A stretch of 64,000 bases of DNA from CAYSCW01 sp964429795 (GCA_964429795.1 CAYSCW010000015.1:1-64000), one strand, 5' to 3'; numbered from the stretch's first letter, positions 45,974 through 55,749 are shown. Notes: a model not told the origin generated them from the sequence alone. Program-made: numbers and translations.

Positions 45974-46095
45974 GATAGCTAATGATTAGGGATATAATAA
46001 GTCACAGCGCCGGTTCCTTTCCATCCGAAGCCCATAGTGGAGGGTGGGAGGGTCTTGGCGAGGATGGAGGGGAACCGGCGCCTTACTATCTAATT
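45974..46095. repeat. Palindromic intergenic element, copy 2
   Basis: A 20-base stem (46008-46027 with 46063-46082) has 18 Watson-Crick pairs and closes a 35-base loop. The left flank shares TGATAGCTAATGAT (45974-45987) and AGTCACA (46001-46007) with copy 1 in the same orientation. The loop motifs TCCGAAGCCCAT (46025-46036) and GGGTCTTGG (46051-46059) match copy 1 only as reverse complement. It sits between the CaCA antiporter and the Ald-like gene. Confidence 0.8.
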
Positions 46096-46169
46096 GAACG
46101 AAATATCTTCACTCATCACGGTATTAAAAATGCTTATGAAGTAAAACAATCATCTCCTCTTCCCGCCCA

Positions 46170-47147
46170 CTATGTGAAAAGCAGGAGTGTTAAAAAGAAG
46201 TAAAGGATATACAGGGCGAAAAGAACAGCGCCTTTTGCTTTTGTCAGACGACAGCCTATATGCACACTGACCAGCATCACAGTGACAATCAAGATCATAT
46301 AGGGAAAAGTGAAGTTGATCACTTCAAGATCGACTGTTATAGGGTTGGCAATCGACGAGACACCGATAATCCAGAGAATGTTGAGGATGTCCGCCCCTAT
46401 GATGTCCCCAACAGCAATTTCTCCTTCTCCTCGGAGGGCGGCGGTGATGCAGGTGCTTATCTCGGGAAGAGATGTTCCGAGGGCGATAACGGTCAATCCG
46501 ATGATGGTCTCCGAGATGGAAAAATGCTGAGCAATATTGACTGAAGCCCAGATCACCACCCGGCTGGATATGGCCACTCCTGCTATGCCTACAAGGAATA
46601 AAACAAGCGATCTCTTCATGGAAAAAACCGCCTTTGGAGGTTGATCAGCTTTTTCTTCCCTGGGTGGAATCGCTTTTTCCCCTCCCAGACGGCTGTCCCG
46701 CTTTCTGATGATATAGATAAAATAAAGAAACAAGATGAAGATGAAAACAATTCCCTCCAGTCTGCCCACTGTTCCGTTTCTGGCCAAAAGATAAGCCAGC
46801 ACATCGATGGAAAGGAGGAAGACCGCGGCTGTTCTCAGCAACCGGCAGTTGACCATGATCGCTGATGCAGAGAAGACCGCGGCCAGGGCAAGGGCCAGTC
46901 CATCATCGCAGATAACAGAGCCAATGGCATTTCCCAAGGCAATCTCAGGATGCCCCAAGAAAGCCGCCTGAACAGAAACTCCAAACTCGGGAGCGGTGGT
47001 GGCCAAGCCGACCAGTACAATACCCACCACCATCTTTGGAATCCTGGTCACGTGGGCTATTCCTACAGCTCCTGAGACGAAAAAATCGGCACATTTGAAG
47101 AGCACAGCAAAGGAAAGGATCAACAGGGCAAAATACAGAAAGATCAT
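46170..47147 (-). CDS. CaCA-family cation (Na+/Ca2+) antiporter
   Basis: A 325-residue membrane protein with about ten helices and the two inverted alpha repeats that form the ion path: VGLATTAPEFGVSVQAA...IALGNAIGS and IALGTSLPEISTCITAA...IAVGDIIGADILN. The central loop (about residues 150-175) is charged. YrbG-type relatives exchange calcium for sodium or protons. The second repeat has Asp where the first has Asn (GDIIGA versus GNAIGS), a normal type of variation. The stop of the exported amidohydrolase gene is not upstream of it by much: the two genes are nine bases apart, so they are probably co-transcribed. Confidence 0.88.
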   Translation of the reverse strand: MIFLYFALLILSFAVLFKCADFFVSGAVGIAHVTRIPKMVVGIVLVGLATTAPEFGVSVQAAFLGHPEIALGNAIGSVICDDGLALALAAVFSASAIMVNCRLLRTAAVFLLSIDVLAYLLARNGTVGRLEGIVFIFILFLYFIYIIRKRDSRLGGEKAIPPREEKADQPPKAVFSMKRSLVLFLVGIAGVAISSRVVIWASVNIAQHFSISETIIGLTVIALGTSLPEISTCITAALRGEGEIAVGDIIGADILNILWIIGVSSIANPITVDLEVINFTFPYMILIVTVMLVSVHIGCRLTKAKGAVLFALYILYFFLTLLLFT

Positions 47148-47156
47148 CTCAGATAA

Positions 47157-48833
47157 CTACCTCTGATAAACGATTTCTCCATCAAGAATAGTGATCATCA
47201 CCTTGGCTTCCCTGATCTCTTCTGGAGGAATAACGAAGAGATTCTGATCGATGACCACCAGGTCGGCCAGCTTACCTTTTTCTATGGATCCTTTCTTTCT
47301 CTCTGCAAATTCCGCATAGGCTCCGTTGATAGTGTAACCCTTGATGGCCTCTTCCAGGGATATCCTCTGCTCGGGAAACCAACCCTCAGGATTCTTCCCA
47401 TCCAGAGTTCTCCGGGTCACCGCGGCATAAATCCCGGAGATAGGATCTAAAGGAGCCACAGTCCAATCTGAACCGCAGGCCAGAATGGTCCCTCCATCGA
47501 CCAGCGATTTGAACGCATAGGAAGTCCGGCATCTCTCATGCCCGATTTTCTTTTCTGCCCAGCGCCCATCATCAATAGCATGGTAAGGCTGGACAGAGGC
47601 AATGATACTTAGTCGCGCTATCCTCTCGATATCCTCGGGAAGAAGATGCTGGGCATGTTCAATCCGCCAGCGCCGGTCTCTCGGACCGTTCTCCTGGATG
47701 ACTCTCTCGAAAATATCGAGGATGATATGGTTGGCTTTATCTCCGATGGCATGGACAGCCACCTGGAGACCTCCCCTATCAGCCCTGAAGATGCGCTCTT
47801 CCATGATTCCTTCCGGGAACATGTGAGAATAGAAGATACCTCTTTTTGTGGAGTCATCCGTGTAAGGTTTGAAAAACAAGGCCGTGGAAGAGCCTAAGGA
47901 ACCATCAACGAAACCTTTTAAACCCGCTATCTTAAGAAAGTCATTCCCGAAAGGGGACTTCAGCTTCAGCCGGACAAGAAGCTCAACCTCAGTGATGGGA
48001 ATATAGAGATACAGACGGGCCAGAAGCTCGCCCCTCTTTTGAAGCTCCTGGTAAACCTCGAAATTTCCGGCAGAGGCCATATCATGGACAGAAGTTACTC
48101 CTATTTCGCTGGCAAGCTTGAACGCGGATTTGGCCGCGCTTATTTTCTGGGCAAGGGAAGGCTCAGGGATATGACTTTGGACAAGGTCGATGGCCGCGTC
48201 TTTAAGAACGCCTGTCGGTTCTCCTGTGTCCGGGTCTTTGAGGATAACACCCCCCTCGGGTGATGGAGTGTCTCCAGTGATGCCCGCCAGACGCAGGGCC
48301 AATCTGTTGGCCAGGACCATGTGTCCATCAAGTCGGTTGACACAAACAGGGTTTCGAGTAGTAACCGGATCGATCCATTCTTTTCTGGGAAGCTCCGGAG
48401 GGTCAAACTGCTGATGATCCCAATCCCCCTTGAGGATCCACTCCCCCTCTCCCAACTCCCTGGCTTTTTCTTTCATCCGGGCTGCAAATTCCTCCCGACT
48501 CTTGACATCCCTCAACTGGATGCTGGCCAAGGCGAATCCGCCATCGAGAAAATGAGTATGGCTGTCGATGAATCCAGGAAGGAGGAGGCCTCCCTCCAGA
48601 TCGACAATCCTGGTATTTGGCCCGATGAGTCTCTTTATTTGCTCTGAGGTGCCCACCTCGAAAATTCTCTTTCCAATGATGGCCACGCTCTCAGCCTTTG
48701 GATATTCTGGATTGACTGTCCATACAGTGCCGTTAAGGAATACCAAATCGGCCATATTTTTTTTCGATGGATTGTTGCAGGATAGGCCTAAAGAAAAAAT
48801 GAAGAATATGACCAAAGCATTCAATCCCCTCAT
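47157..48833 (-). CDS. Exported amidohydrolase family 3 protein (YtcJ-like lipoprotein)
   Basis: A 558-residue metal-dependent hydrolase with a signal ending in lipobox-like LGLSC, so probably a lipoprotein. The HxH metal motif is in GFIDSHTHF, with further ligand motifs VAVHAIGDKA and RIEHAQHL, and the catalytic Asp in ACGSDWTVAPLDP. Members act on N-acyl or N-formyl compounds and related amides, but the substrate is not predictable here. It is followed nine bases later by the antiporter gene. Confidence 0.85.
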   Translation of the reverse strand: MRGLNALVIFFIFSLGLSCNNPSKKNMADLVFLNGTVWTVNPEYPKAESVAIIGKRIFEVGTSEQIKRLIGPNTRIVDLEGGLLLPGFIDSHTHFLDGGFALASIQLRDVKSREEFAARMKEKARELGEGEWILKGDWDHQQFDPPELPRKEWIDPVTTRNPVCVNRLDGHMVLANRLALRLAGITGDTPSPEGGVILKDPDTGEPTGVLKDAAIDLVQSHIPEPSLAQKISAAKSAFKLASEIGVTSVHDMASAGNFEVYQELQKRGELLARLYLYIPITEVELLVRLKLKSPFGNDFLKIAGLKGFVDGSLGSSTALFFKPYTDDSTKRGIFYSHMFPEGIMEERIFRADRGGLQVAVHAIGDKANHIILDIFERVIQENGPRDRRWRIEHAQHLLPEDIERIARLSIIASVQPYHAIDDGRWAEKKIGHERCRTSYAFKSLVDGGTILACGSDWTVAPLDPISGIYAAVTRRTLDGKNPEGWFPEQRISLEEAIKGYTINGAYAEFAERKKGSIEKGKLADLVVIDQNLFVIPPEEIREAKVMITILDGEIVYQR

Positions 48834-48903
48834 AGCCGCCTCCTGTGGAAATTAAAGAAGACGTTATCGATTTTAGAAGATCGGTACATGTTCCTGATTT
48901 CCT

Positions 48904-49680
48904 TCATAGATCTATTTTTATGAGATCCTGAGGAACGATCAGCTTTCCTTCAAAATTTTCCCGTATTTCCTTCTCTATCTCAGCAAGGGAAAAATCCAAT
49001 TCTCCAAAAAAGTGGCAGGGGATAAGGCACCTGACTTTTGCTTCCTGAGAAAGCCTTCCCAAATCCAGAGAATGTGTATGCATCCTGTAGAGGGAAGGAT
49101 ATTTATTGAAAAAGCGAGAAGGAGCACTGCAGTCATGGATGAGATAATCGATGCCAGCTGAAGCCTTGAAAAGAGAAGGAAACACAGGAGTATCACCTGA
49201 ATAGGTGAGATCTCTTCTTGTGTCTTCGAATCGGAATCGGTAAGCAAGCGAAGAAGAATCATGAGGGATTCTCATTGCTGAAAAGATAAGGGAAGAAGAC
49301 AAGCGATAAATCTTATTCTTCTCCGTATTCTTGAAACAAATTCTTGTCTTAATCTTTTCTTCTCTCAAATGGAACAAGTCCAGAAGATCCTGACAGAATC
49401 GGATAGTTTCTTCCGACCCATAAAGCTCGACAAGACATTCATCCAACATCAGGCTGTGAACAAAGGAAGGCAAACCATAGATATGATCAGGGTGGATATG
49501 AGTGACCAAAATGGAGGTGACACTGCGCGGATCAAATCCTAATCTTTTGATTTTCTGAATAACACCCCCAGGGCAGTCGATTAAAAGCAGTGCCTCTCCT
49601 GAGGAAATGACCAGTGCGGTATTGTCCCTTTTCTCTGTAGCTACAGAACCTCCTGTTCCGAGAAAACAAAGCTGGGCCAT
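48904..49680 (-). CDS. Metallo-beta-lactamase fold hydrolase (RNase Z-like)
   Basis: A 258-residue MBL-fold protein. The metal motif is VTHIHPDHIYGL (HxHxDH), with later ligand segments TYSGDTPVF, LIHDCSAPS and LIPCHF. It starts with CFLGTGGSVATEKRDN, resembling RNase Z and arylsulfatase-like members. The exosite arm of true tRNase Z is not obvious, so tRNA 3' processing is uncertain. It is divergent from efp. Confidence 0.8.
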   Translation of the reverse strand: MAQLCFLGTGGSVATEKRDNTALVISSGEALLLIDCPGGVIQKIKRLGFDPRSVTSILVTHIHPDHIYGLPSFVHSLMLDECLVELYGSEETIRFCQDLLDLFHLREEKIKTRICFKNTEKNKIYRLSSSLIFSAMRIPHDSSSLAYRFRFEDTRRDLTYSGDTPVFPSLFKASAGIDYLIHDCSAPSRFFNKYPSLYRMHTHSLDLGRLSQEAKVRCLIPCHFFGELDFSLAEIEKEIRENFEGKLIVPQDLIKIDL

Positions 49681-49836
49681 CTTCCTATCGACAAGAGTCC
49701 TTTATAAATGAAAAAGAGAGCAAAATCAAATTTCTGGGGCCAGCCCCCTATTGAACATTAGAGGGCATTTAATATAGAGTATTTCTGTTGAGCCGAAGGT
49801 ATCTATGAAAAATTTGATTCTAGGCGGGCAGAGAAA

Positions 49837-50403
49837 ATGATCAACGCAACCCAAATAAGAAAAGGAATGATCATCAAAATTGAGGATAGTATCTACAAAG
49901 TATTGGAGGCAACCCACATAACCCCAGGAAAAGGTCAGGCTTTGATGCAGACAAAGCTTCGCAACCTCAAGGACCAGACCCTTCTGGATTACAGATTTCG
50001 ATCCAAGGATAGGGTGGAACAGGCCTTTCTCGAAGAAAAAGAGATGGAGTTTCTCTACCAGGAAGGAGAAGATTACATCTTCATGGATCTGGAGACCTAT
50101 GAACAGGTCAAATTTTCTGGGGATGTTATCGAAGACAGCATCTGTTATCTCGTGCCTAACGTGGTCTTCACCATAGAGATGCACGAGGGAATAGCAGTGG
50201 GAGTCAATCCTCCCCTGACCATAGATCTAAAAGTCGTTAAGACAGATCCCTTTCTGAAAGGAGCCACCCAATCTGCCAGCAGCAAGCCTGCTGTGCTGGA
50301 GACGGGAATCACGGTGAATGTCCCTCAATTCATAAGAAAAGGAGACATTGTCCGCATCGATACACGAGAAGACAAATACCTGGAGAGAGTGAAGAGCGGA
50401 TAG
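49837..50403 (+). CDS. efp: Translation elongation factor P
   Basis: EF-P relieves ribosome stalling at polyproline. The 188-residue, three-domain protein has Lys32 at the tip loop (ITPGKGQA), the form compatible with lysine-type modification; no epmA, epmB or earP gene is visible nearby. Other hallmarks are NLKDQTLLDYRFRSKDRVEQA, VGVNPPLTIDLKVVKTDP and the C-terminal VNVPQFIRKGDIVRIDTR. It stands alone between divergent and convergent neighbours. Confidence 0.96.
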   Translation: MINATQIRKGMIIKIEDSIYKVLEATHITPGKGQALMQTKLRNLKDQTLLDYRFRSKDRVEQAFLEEKEMEFLYQEGEDYIFMDLETYEQVKFSGDVIEDSICYLVPNVVFTIEMHEGIAVGVNPPLTIDLKVVKTDPFLKGATQSASSKPAVLETGITVNVPQFIRKGDIVRIDTREDKYLERVKSG

Positions 50404-50480
50404 GACTGGATTCTCCTAGGAACCATCATCAAAGTCGATCGTTGTAAGGCTCGTTCTCCTGACGGGCCGATATCCCCCAT

Positions 50481-52634
50481 CTAAAATGAATATCTGTAAA
50501 CGCCTGTGTTTCCCTGACTGTCTTTCACTTTAAGAGTCACAAACCTTTCAGAATTTGCCGCTAAAGTTATATTGAACTTGAATTCTTCCTGTTTGGAATC
50601 GCATATCCCGTCCAAAGGAAATACACTCCGCCATTTATCCGGTCGGATGATGTAAAGAACTTCCTCGATAGAAGACATGCTATCTTCGGCAGAAAAAGTT
50701 ACTGTCAAGGTATTCTTATCCTGGGTAGCCTGGAAATTTTTGACTGCAGGGAGAGAATTATCGATGATCAAAGGCGAGCTTATTCTTCCAGATTTTAGCT
50801 CCATCCCCAGAGGATTAGAAGGACTATCCGTAACCTCCACCTTGATATGATAAACTCCATCTGGAAATGAAACCGTATCAAAAGCAAAGATTGATTCCTC
50901 CCAGTTCTCCTTCAGGCTTAGCCACTGTCTGTCATCTTCTCTCTTCAGGTAAAGGGTGTAGATGAGTCTGTCTTCGTTTTCATCAGAAGCCTCCCAGATG
51001 ACAGTCTGGAATCCCATCCTCTCCGTCTTCTTGGTCAAGAAATAGTTCCTTTTATCTTCAGGTTTGGACTTCTGCGATATATCTACATCCGCCCCCCATA
51101 TAACATCATCCTGTTCAGGCGGCTTCAGAAATACCTGGTTAGGGGGTAAAAGCTCCAGCCTAGTGATGACCGGTTCGAGGTTAGCCTGAAGATAAAAGAG
51201 AAAAGCCTTGGAAAGAAGGGGTGAGACTTTTCCCGATTGGGATTTGAAAATGACTTTGAACTGAATATAGCGAGCCTTTGGACTGAGAATCTGTTCTCCT
51301 CCTTCCTTCTGGTAGGGAGGAGACCAGTCTGACCAGCTCTGGTTAGTTTCTGCCGAATTTCCACTCCGGGTTTGAAACTGGATGCTGGCCCCTGTTGGAA
51401 GCTCAGCATCCCATTCTATCCTTCCCCAAGATGAAACAGTCTCGGTGTCACAGACCTTGCTAAGATATTCTCCCTCATCTCTTTGTTCGGAAAGAAGAAC
51501 TGTCAAACCGGAGGGATTATTGGAGAGTACGTAGACTCGGGAATCCGAGGGGACAAGGGAGTACACCTGTTCGGATTCCCTTTGGAGGAGTAATGAGAAT
51601 TTATCTTCCCTGCTGAGAGCATAGATTCTGCCCTTATTCCCTGTACCAAAGATTATTCTTTTTTCTCTCTCATCCCAGATGAGGCTGTAGGTCAAATCCT
51701 CCTCAGAATGCCAAACTCTCTTGGCTACCCCTGCGGGATTTATTCTGTAAATCGCGCTGGGCTGTTTTTCTTCAGAGAGGGATGAAACCTTTGTTTGAGC
51801 CGAAGAAGGAGTAACGGTTAAAGTCACCTCTGTTTCATCTTTGATCTTAGCCGGAGAAATCTCCGCTCTCTTGGGGGTGGTGACTTCGCCACTGGCTGCA
51901 GCGTAGATATTCCCTCGATCATCCAGGGCGATACTTCTGATTTCTTCATAGGGGGATTCAAAGAGGATGGACGTCTTTTTCCCTTGCGTCAATCGGTAGA
52001 GAAGACCTTTGCCGCCGCTTCCAGCGATCAGATCCCCGTTTTTGTCCATTCTCAGGCAGAGGATATGGTTCTGCTCTGCCTTCAGGATGAGATTCCCTTC
52101 TCCCTCCTGATTTATCTCATAAATCCCGCCGGCCTCACCGACAGCGGCCAGCAAGATATCTTTATCCGTAAACAACAGATCCCAGACATATTTCTCTTCG
52201 GGATTAAAGAATGGGTCGCCTTTGCCTTTATCAGTGATTCTGTAGATCTTTCCATTAGGAGAGGCACCTGCGTAGAGCCTGCCTTTCTTATCCAGAGCAA
52301 GACAGTAGATATCCATCTCAGGCACTTGAAAATAGAGCTCCGCTTGACCGGAGCTACTGATTTTATATATTTTTCCTCCATGTCCTGTTCCCAGATAAAT
52401 ATCACCTTGAGGGCTTACTACACAGGAAAGGAAAAACTCCTCTGGAGGGGCTTTGATTTCCTCTTCTTTGGGGGAAAGGGAAAGGAGGCCATCCTCAAAA
52501 ACAGAAATTCCCTTAAACTTCCCCTCCAAAAAATCATCCCTGCTCCGCAGTTCCCATTTTTGAGGCACAACCGCATGAACAAAGTGAACCAAGAAAAACA
52601 GGATCATAAGACCCGTCATTAAGCCCTTTCTCAT
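50481..52634 (-). CDS. Secreted beta-propeller protein
   Basis: A 717-residue protein with a signal peptide (GLMILFFLVHFVHAVV). The repeated propeller blades (GDIYLGTGHGGKIYKI, GRLYAGASPNGKIYRI, GDLIAGSGGKGLLYRL, GNIYAAASGEVTT, RIIFGTGNKGRIYAL) cover residues 70-370. Fibronectin- or Ig-like beta regions follow (about 400-710). No enzymatic motif is recognised. It follows the S55 protein gene by ten bases, implying a shared secreted function. It could be a scaffold or a sensor domain. Confidence 0.78.
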   Translation of the reverse strand: MRKGLMTGLMILFFLVHFVHAVVPQKWELRSRDDFLEGKFKGISVFEDGLLSLSPKEEEIKAPPEEFFLSCVVSPQGDIYLGTGHGGKIYKISSSGQAELYFQVPEMDIYCLALDKKGRLYAGASPNGKIYRITDKGKGDPFFNPEEKYVWDLLFTDKDILLAAVGEAGGIYEINQEGEGNLILKAEQNHILCLRMDKNGDLIAGSGGKGLLYRLTQGKKTSILFESPYEEIRSIALDDRGNIYAAASGEVTTPKRAEISPAKIKDETEVTLTVTPSSAQTKVSSLSEEKQPSAIYRINPAGVAKRVWHSEEDLTYSLIWDEREKRIIFGTGNKGRIYALSREDKFSLLLQRESEQVYSLVPSDSRVYVLSNNPSGLTVLLSEQRDEGEYLSKVCDTETVSSWGRIEWDAELPTGASIQFQTRSGNSAETNQSWSDWSPPYQKEGGEQILSPKARYIQFKVIFKSQSGKVSPLLSKAFLFYLQANLEPVITRLELLPPNQVFLKPPEQDDVIWGADVDISQKSKPEDKRNYFLTKKTERMGFQTVIWEASDENEDRLIYTLYLKREDDRQWLSLKENWEESIFAFDTVSFPDGVYHIKVEVTDSPSNPLGMELKSGRISSPLIIDNSLPAVKNFQATQDKNTLTVTFSAEDSMSSIEEVLYIIRPDKWRSVFPLDGICDSKQEEFKFNITLAANSERFVTLKVKDSQGNTGVYRYSF

Positions 52635-52644
52635 TCCCTCTCTC

Positions 52645-54459
52645 CTATTCTTTGATTTTAATAGGTATTATCACTGCTCCTCTGAACATATAAGGAACTT
52701 CCACCTGGTATTCTGTGAGCGTGGATTTGCTAAGCTCTGTGGGGCCTGAAGCCGCTGCTCTGGGTGAAGAAAACATCGATTTCATGGTCGGCGGAAGGTT
52801 GGGCATCTCCTCCCCTTTCAGGAATAGACCTGGTTTGGAGGCGATGACTTTGAAGTAGATGCGGTTGTTTTTCCTGAGACTGCTCAAAATCCTGATCAAC
52901 TGATTCAGACTCCGAGGGACGAAGGCCTGCTGTCTATAAAGGCTCATTTCTATTTGATGAATCGAGTTGGCATCGGCAATCACTAACTGGAATTCAGAAC
53001 CAGGAGGAAGATGGGGTGTGGGAAGGCCCACTTCCCGGATGTCTGTGTCTCCTCTAAAACTTCGGGTATGAACCTGGATATAAATCCTCTCCCCAGGTGA
53101 AGCCTCATACTTGTCCAACCACACTTTTTCCAGATAGGAAAGCTTCACCTCTTCTGTGGCATTTATACTTAAATCGATCCGATGGATCCTCAACTCCTCG
53201 AACTCATTGTTGACCAAGAAATAGACAACAGCCATGAGAAGTCCGGATAAATCAGTGACAGATGTATCAAAATTACCGGAATAAAGGTCTTCCAGACGGA
53301 CATTCATCCCGTTCTCTAGATAGATAGTTCCACTGAGCTCAAGGGAAAGATTGCCTACGGATCTGCCTTCAACAGAAATGAGGTTAGCAAGAGAGAAATT
53401 GACCAGAACAGGAGTCAGGATCCTGTCTTCGACGATCTTTATCTTGAAATCACTTGTATTGCCTTTTCCGTCATTCATCTTGATATTGATAGGGATAAGC
53501 TGGGGATTTTTTCCGATCTCACCCAGCAGGCCGGAGGTGCGATCTTGAGTGAATGCTCCCACTACAGCCTCTGGCGCAGCCAACTTGAACGAGACCGAAA
53601 GACTGGGAACGACAGTAATTACTTTTGCCTTGGCCATGGCATAATCCACAGTACCCAAGTTGTAGATAGGGTGTCCGAAGGCCAGCACACGGTTGCCATC
53701 CACATAGGAGACCGTTCCCAAGGCTGTCATGCTAAGGTCCCCGGTAATCAGCTGAACCCCAACAGGATCCCCCTCATTAAGAAAAAGATCAGGAGGTGAT
53801 ATAACTGTCCGTTCCTGGCCTGAGGGCCCTGCCATCATCGGACTGAAACCCAGTGGGGTAAAGAAAGATTTTGCCTGCTCGAAAACATGAGGAGAAAATC
53901 CGCTGAAGACGAGAGGAACAGGAAGGGGTTTGAATGTCTGTCCTTCTGAATAGAGAGCGGATTGGGAAAGAAAGAAGTCCTTGTTCAGCTCAAAGATTTC
54001 CTTCAATTCCATCTGCTTTTTCACAGGAATCTGGGGAGAAAACGAGGCCTTAGGACTCTCTTTGTCTGATATGTCCAGCATCTCCTCTATGGGAGTGATT
54101 CCAGCAATAGCTTCCTTAGCATAAGGGAAACTATAAGCTATCGCTCCGATCAACTTTCCACCCACATAAACGGGACTGCCGCTCATACCCTGGATCATTC
54201 CAGCGGTATCCAATCTTCCTCCTTTGAGTCTGGCCAGTATAATACTCCTCTTGGGCTGCACGTTGTGGAGAACGCCCAATATTTCAACCTCAAACTGCTC
54301 GATCTTGTCCTTTTCAAAAACACTCTTGCCGATTCCTTGCATCCCGGCCTTGACTTCACTGAGGGGAAGAATGGTACTGGACCCATACATACTCAAAAAC
54401 ACAGAGAGAATAAGCAATACAAATAAATAAAATTGTCTGAATTTTCTTTTTAAAAGCAT
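52645..54459 (-). CDS. SpoIVB-type (S55) peptidase domain protein, exported
   Basis: A 604-residue protein with a signal or anchor helix (FYLFVLLILSVFLSMYGSS). The S55 serine motif GMIQGMSGSPVYVGGKLIGAIAYSF lies near residue 93, and a GHPI motif (RVLAFGHPIYNLG) near 263 supplies the candidate His. SpoIVB of Bacillus uses His236 and then Ser378, whereas here the order is Ser then His, as in S55-domain proteins I recall from Acidobacteria. The C-terminal half is beta-rich. It follows spt by five bases and is followed by the propeller gene. Its target is unknown and no sporulation genes are seen. A longer start overlapping spt is possible but less likely. Confidence 0.8.
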   Translation of the reverse strand: MLLKRKFRQFYLFVLLILSVFLSMYGSSTILPLSEVKAGMQGIGKSVFEKDKIEQFEVEILGVLHNVQPKRSIILARLKGGRLDTAGMIQGMSGSPVYVGGKLIGAIAYSFPYAKEAIAGITPIEEMLDISDKESPKASFSPQIPVKKQMELKEIFELNKDFFLSQSALYSEGQTFKPLPVPLVFSGFSPHVFEQAKSFFTPLGFSPMMAGPSGQERTVISPPDLFLNEGDPVGVQLITGDLSMTALGTVSYVDGNRVLAFGHPIYNLGTVDYAMAKAKVITVVPSLSVSFKLAAPEAVVGAFTQDRTSGLLGEIGKNPQLIPINIKMNDGKGNTSDFKIKIVEDRILTPVLVNFSLANLISVEGRSVGNLSLELSGTIYLENGMNVRLEDLYSGNFDTSVTDLSGLLMAVVYFLVNNEFEELRIHRIDLSINATEEVKLSYLEKVWLDKYEASPGERIYIQVHTRSFRGDTDIREVGLPTPHLPPGSEFQLVIADANSIHQIEMSLYRQQAFVPRSLNQLIRILSSLRKNNRIYFKVIASKPGLFLKGEEMPNLPPTMKSMFSSPRAAASGPTELSKSTLTEYQVEVPYMFRGAVIIPIKIKE

Positions 54460-54464
54460 CGCTC

Positions 54465-55652
54465 TCACCCGATGATTCCTAGCTGTTTTCCACATCTCTG
54501 GAAGCTCTCAAGCACAGTCTCCAGCTCTTCATCGCTATGGGTCGCTGAATAGCTTGTCCGAATAAGAGACTTTTCCTTGGGAACAGCAGGATAGATCACT
54601 GGATTGGTAAAAATGCCATTCTCTCTCAACATCTTCCACAACATAAAAGTCAATTCATCATTTCCGATCATGACGGGGATAATAGGTGTCTCAGTGGGTC
54701 CTGTGTTGTATCCCATCGCTTGAAAACCGGATTTCATCTTTTCTGTGATCTGCCAGAGTCTCTCCCTTCTCTCCGGCTCAGTCTGGATGATCTCAAGGGT
54801 GGCCAGTACAGTGGCCACAGAGGCAGGGGTGATGCTGGCACTGAAAATCAAGGAGCGGGCAAAATGTTTGATGTAGGAGATGACTTTCTTTTCTCCTGCC
54901 ACAAACCCTCCCAAAGATGCGAAGGATTTGCTGAACGTGCCCATGACCAAATTGACTTCCTCTTCCAGGCCAAAATGCTCAGCCGTTCCTCTTCCGTGCT
55001 TTCCCATGACTCCGATTCCATGGGCATCATCCACCATCACTTTGGCGTTGTATTTTTTAGCCAAGGACACGATTCCAGGCAGATCGGCCAGGTCTCCCTC
55101 CATGCTGAACACGCCATCAACAGCGATGAGCTTCCCTGCATTTTCTCCCAAGGATGAGAGGACCTTCTCCAGATCCTCCATGTCGTTATGCTTGTACTTG
55201 TAGACGCTGGCAAAAGACAGTCTGCAGGCATCGATGATGCTGGCATGAACCATCCTGTCGGTGATTATGACATCTCCTTTGCCTGCTATGGTGGAGATGA
55301 TACCCAAATTGGTCTGAAACCCTGTGCTAAAAGCAAGGGCTGCCTCCTTTTTCATGAATTCTGCCAGTCTCTCTTCCAGTTGAACGTGGATATCGAGGGT
55401 GCCGTTCAAGAATCTCGAACCGCAGGTGGCTACTCCGTATCTCTCCATAGCCTGCTGCGCCGCTTTTATCACTCGGGAATGATTGGTTAAACCCAGATAA
55501 TTATTGGAACCAACCATGATCATCTCTTTACCATCGATCAGAACCTCATTCCCGTTGACCTCCTGGAGGGGGGTGAAATAAGGATAAAGACCGCTCTGCT
55601 GGGCCTCCTCGGCTCGTGTGAAGGCATAACATTTACGGAAGATATCCACCAT
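54465..55652 (-). CDS. spt: Probable serine palmitoyltransferase (alpha-oxoamine synthase)
   Basis: A 395-residue PLP enzyme of the alpha-oxoamine synthase family. GSRFLNGTLDIH, FSTGFQTNLGIISTIAGKGD, DDAHGIGVMG, the PLP-Lys segment GTFSKSFASLGGF and the ending GKQLGIIG match bacterial serine palmitoyltransferase better than KBL (which has GTLGKALGGASGGY) or BioF. It would condense serine with an acyl thioester to 3-ketosphinganine. A divergent CerR-like reductase supports this. AAAGGAGG precedes the ATG. KBL remains the main alternative, but the SDR gene next to it is not threonine-dehydrogenase-like. Confidence 0.78.
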   Translation of the reverse strand: MVDIFRKCYAFTRAEEAQQSGLYPYFTPLQEVNGNEVLIDGKEMIMVGSNNYLGLTNHSRVIKAAQQAMERYGVATCGSRFLNGTLDIHVQLEERLAEFMKKEAALAFSTGFQTNLGIISTIAGKGDVIITDRMVHASIIDACRLSFASVYKYKHNDMEDLEKVLSSLGENAGKLIAVDGVFSMEGDLADLPGIVSLAKKYNAKVMVDDAHGIGVMGKHGRGTAEHFGLEEEVNLVMGTFSKSFASLGGFVAGEKKVISYIKHFARSLIFSASITPASVATVLATLEIIQTEPERRERLWQITEKMKSGFQAMGYNTGPTETPIIPVMIGNDELTFMLWKMLRENGIFTNPVIYPAVPKEKSLIRTSYSATHSDEELETVLESFQRCGKQLGIIG

Positions 55653-55713
55653 TTCCTCCTTTCAAATGACCATTGCCATAAGCTATATGCACAATCTTCT
55701 TTATTATTACAGT

Positions 55714-55742
55714 TTGACCAGGGCAGGCAATTTTCATAAAAT
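55714..55742 (+). promoter_or_regulatory. Candidate promoter of the CerR-like gene
   Basis: TTGACC (55714-55719), a 17-base spacer and TAAAAT (55737-55742) form a good sigma-70-like promoter. The -10 box ends seven bases before the ATG, so the transcript might be leaderless. No Shine-Dalgarno sequence is visible. Confidence 0.5.
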
Positions 55743-55749
55743 TTGAGCG

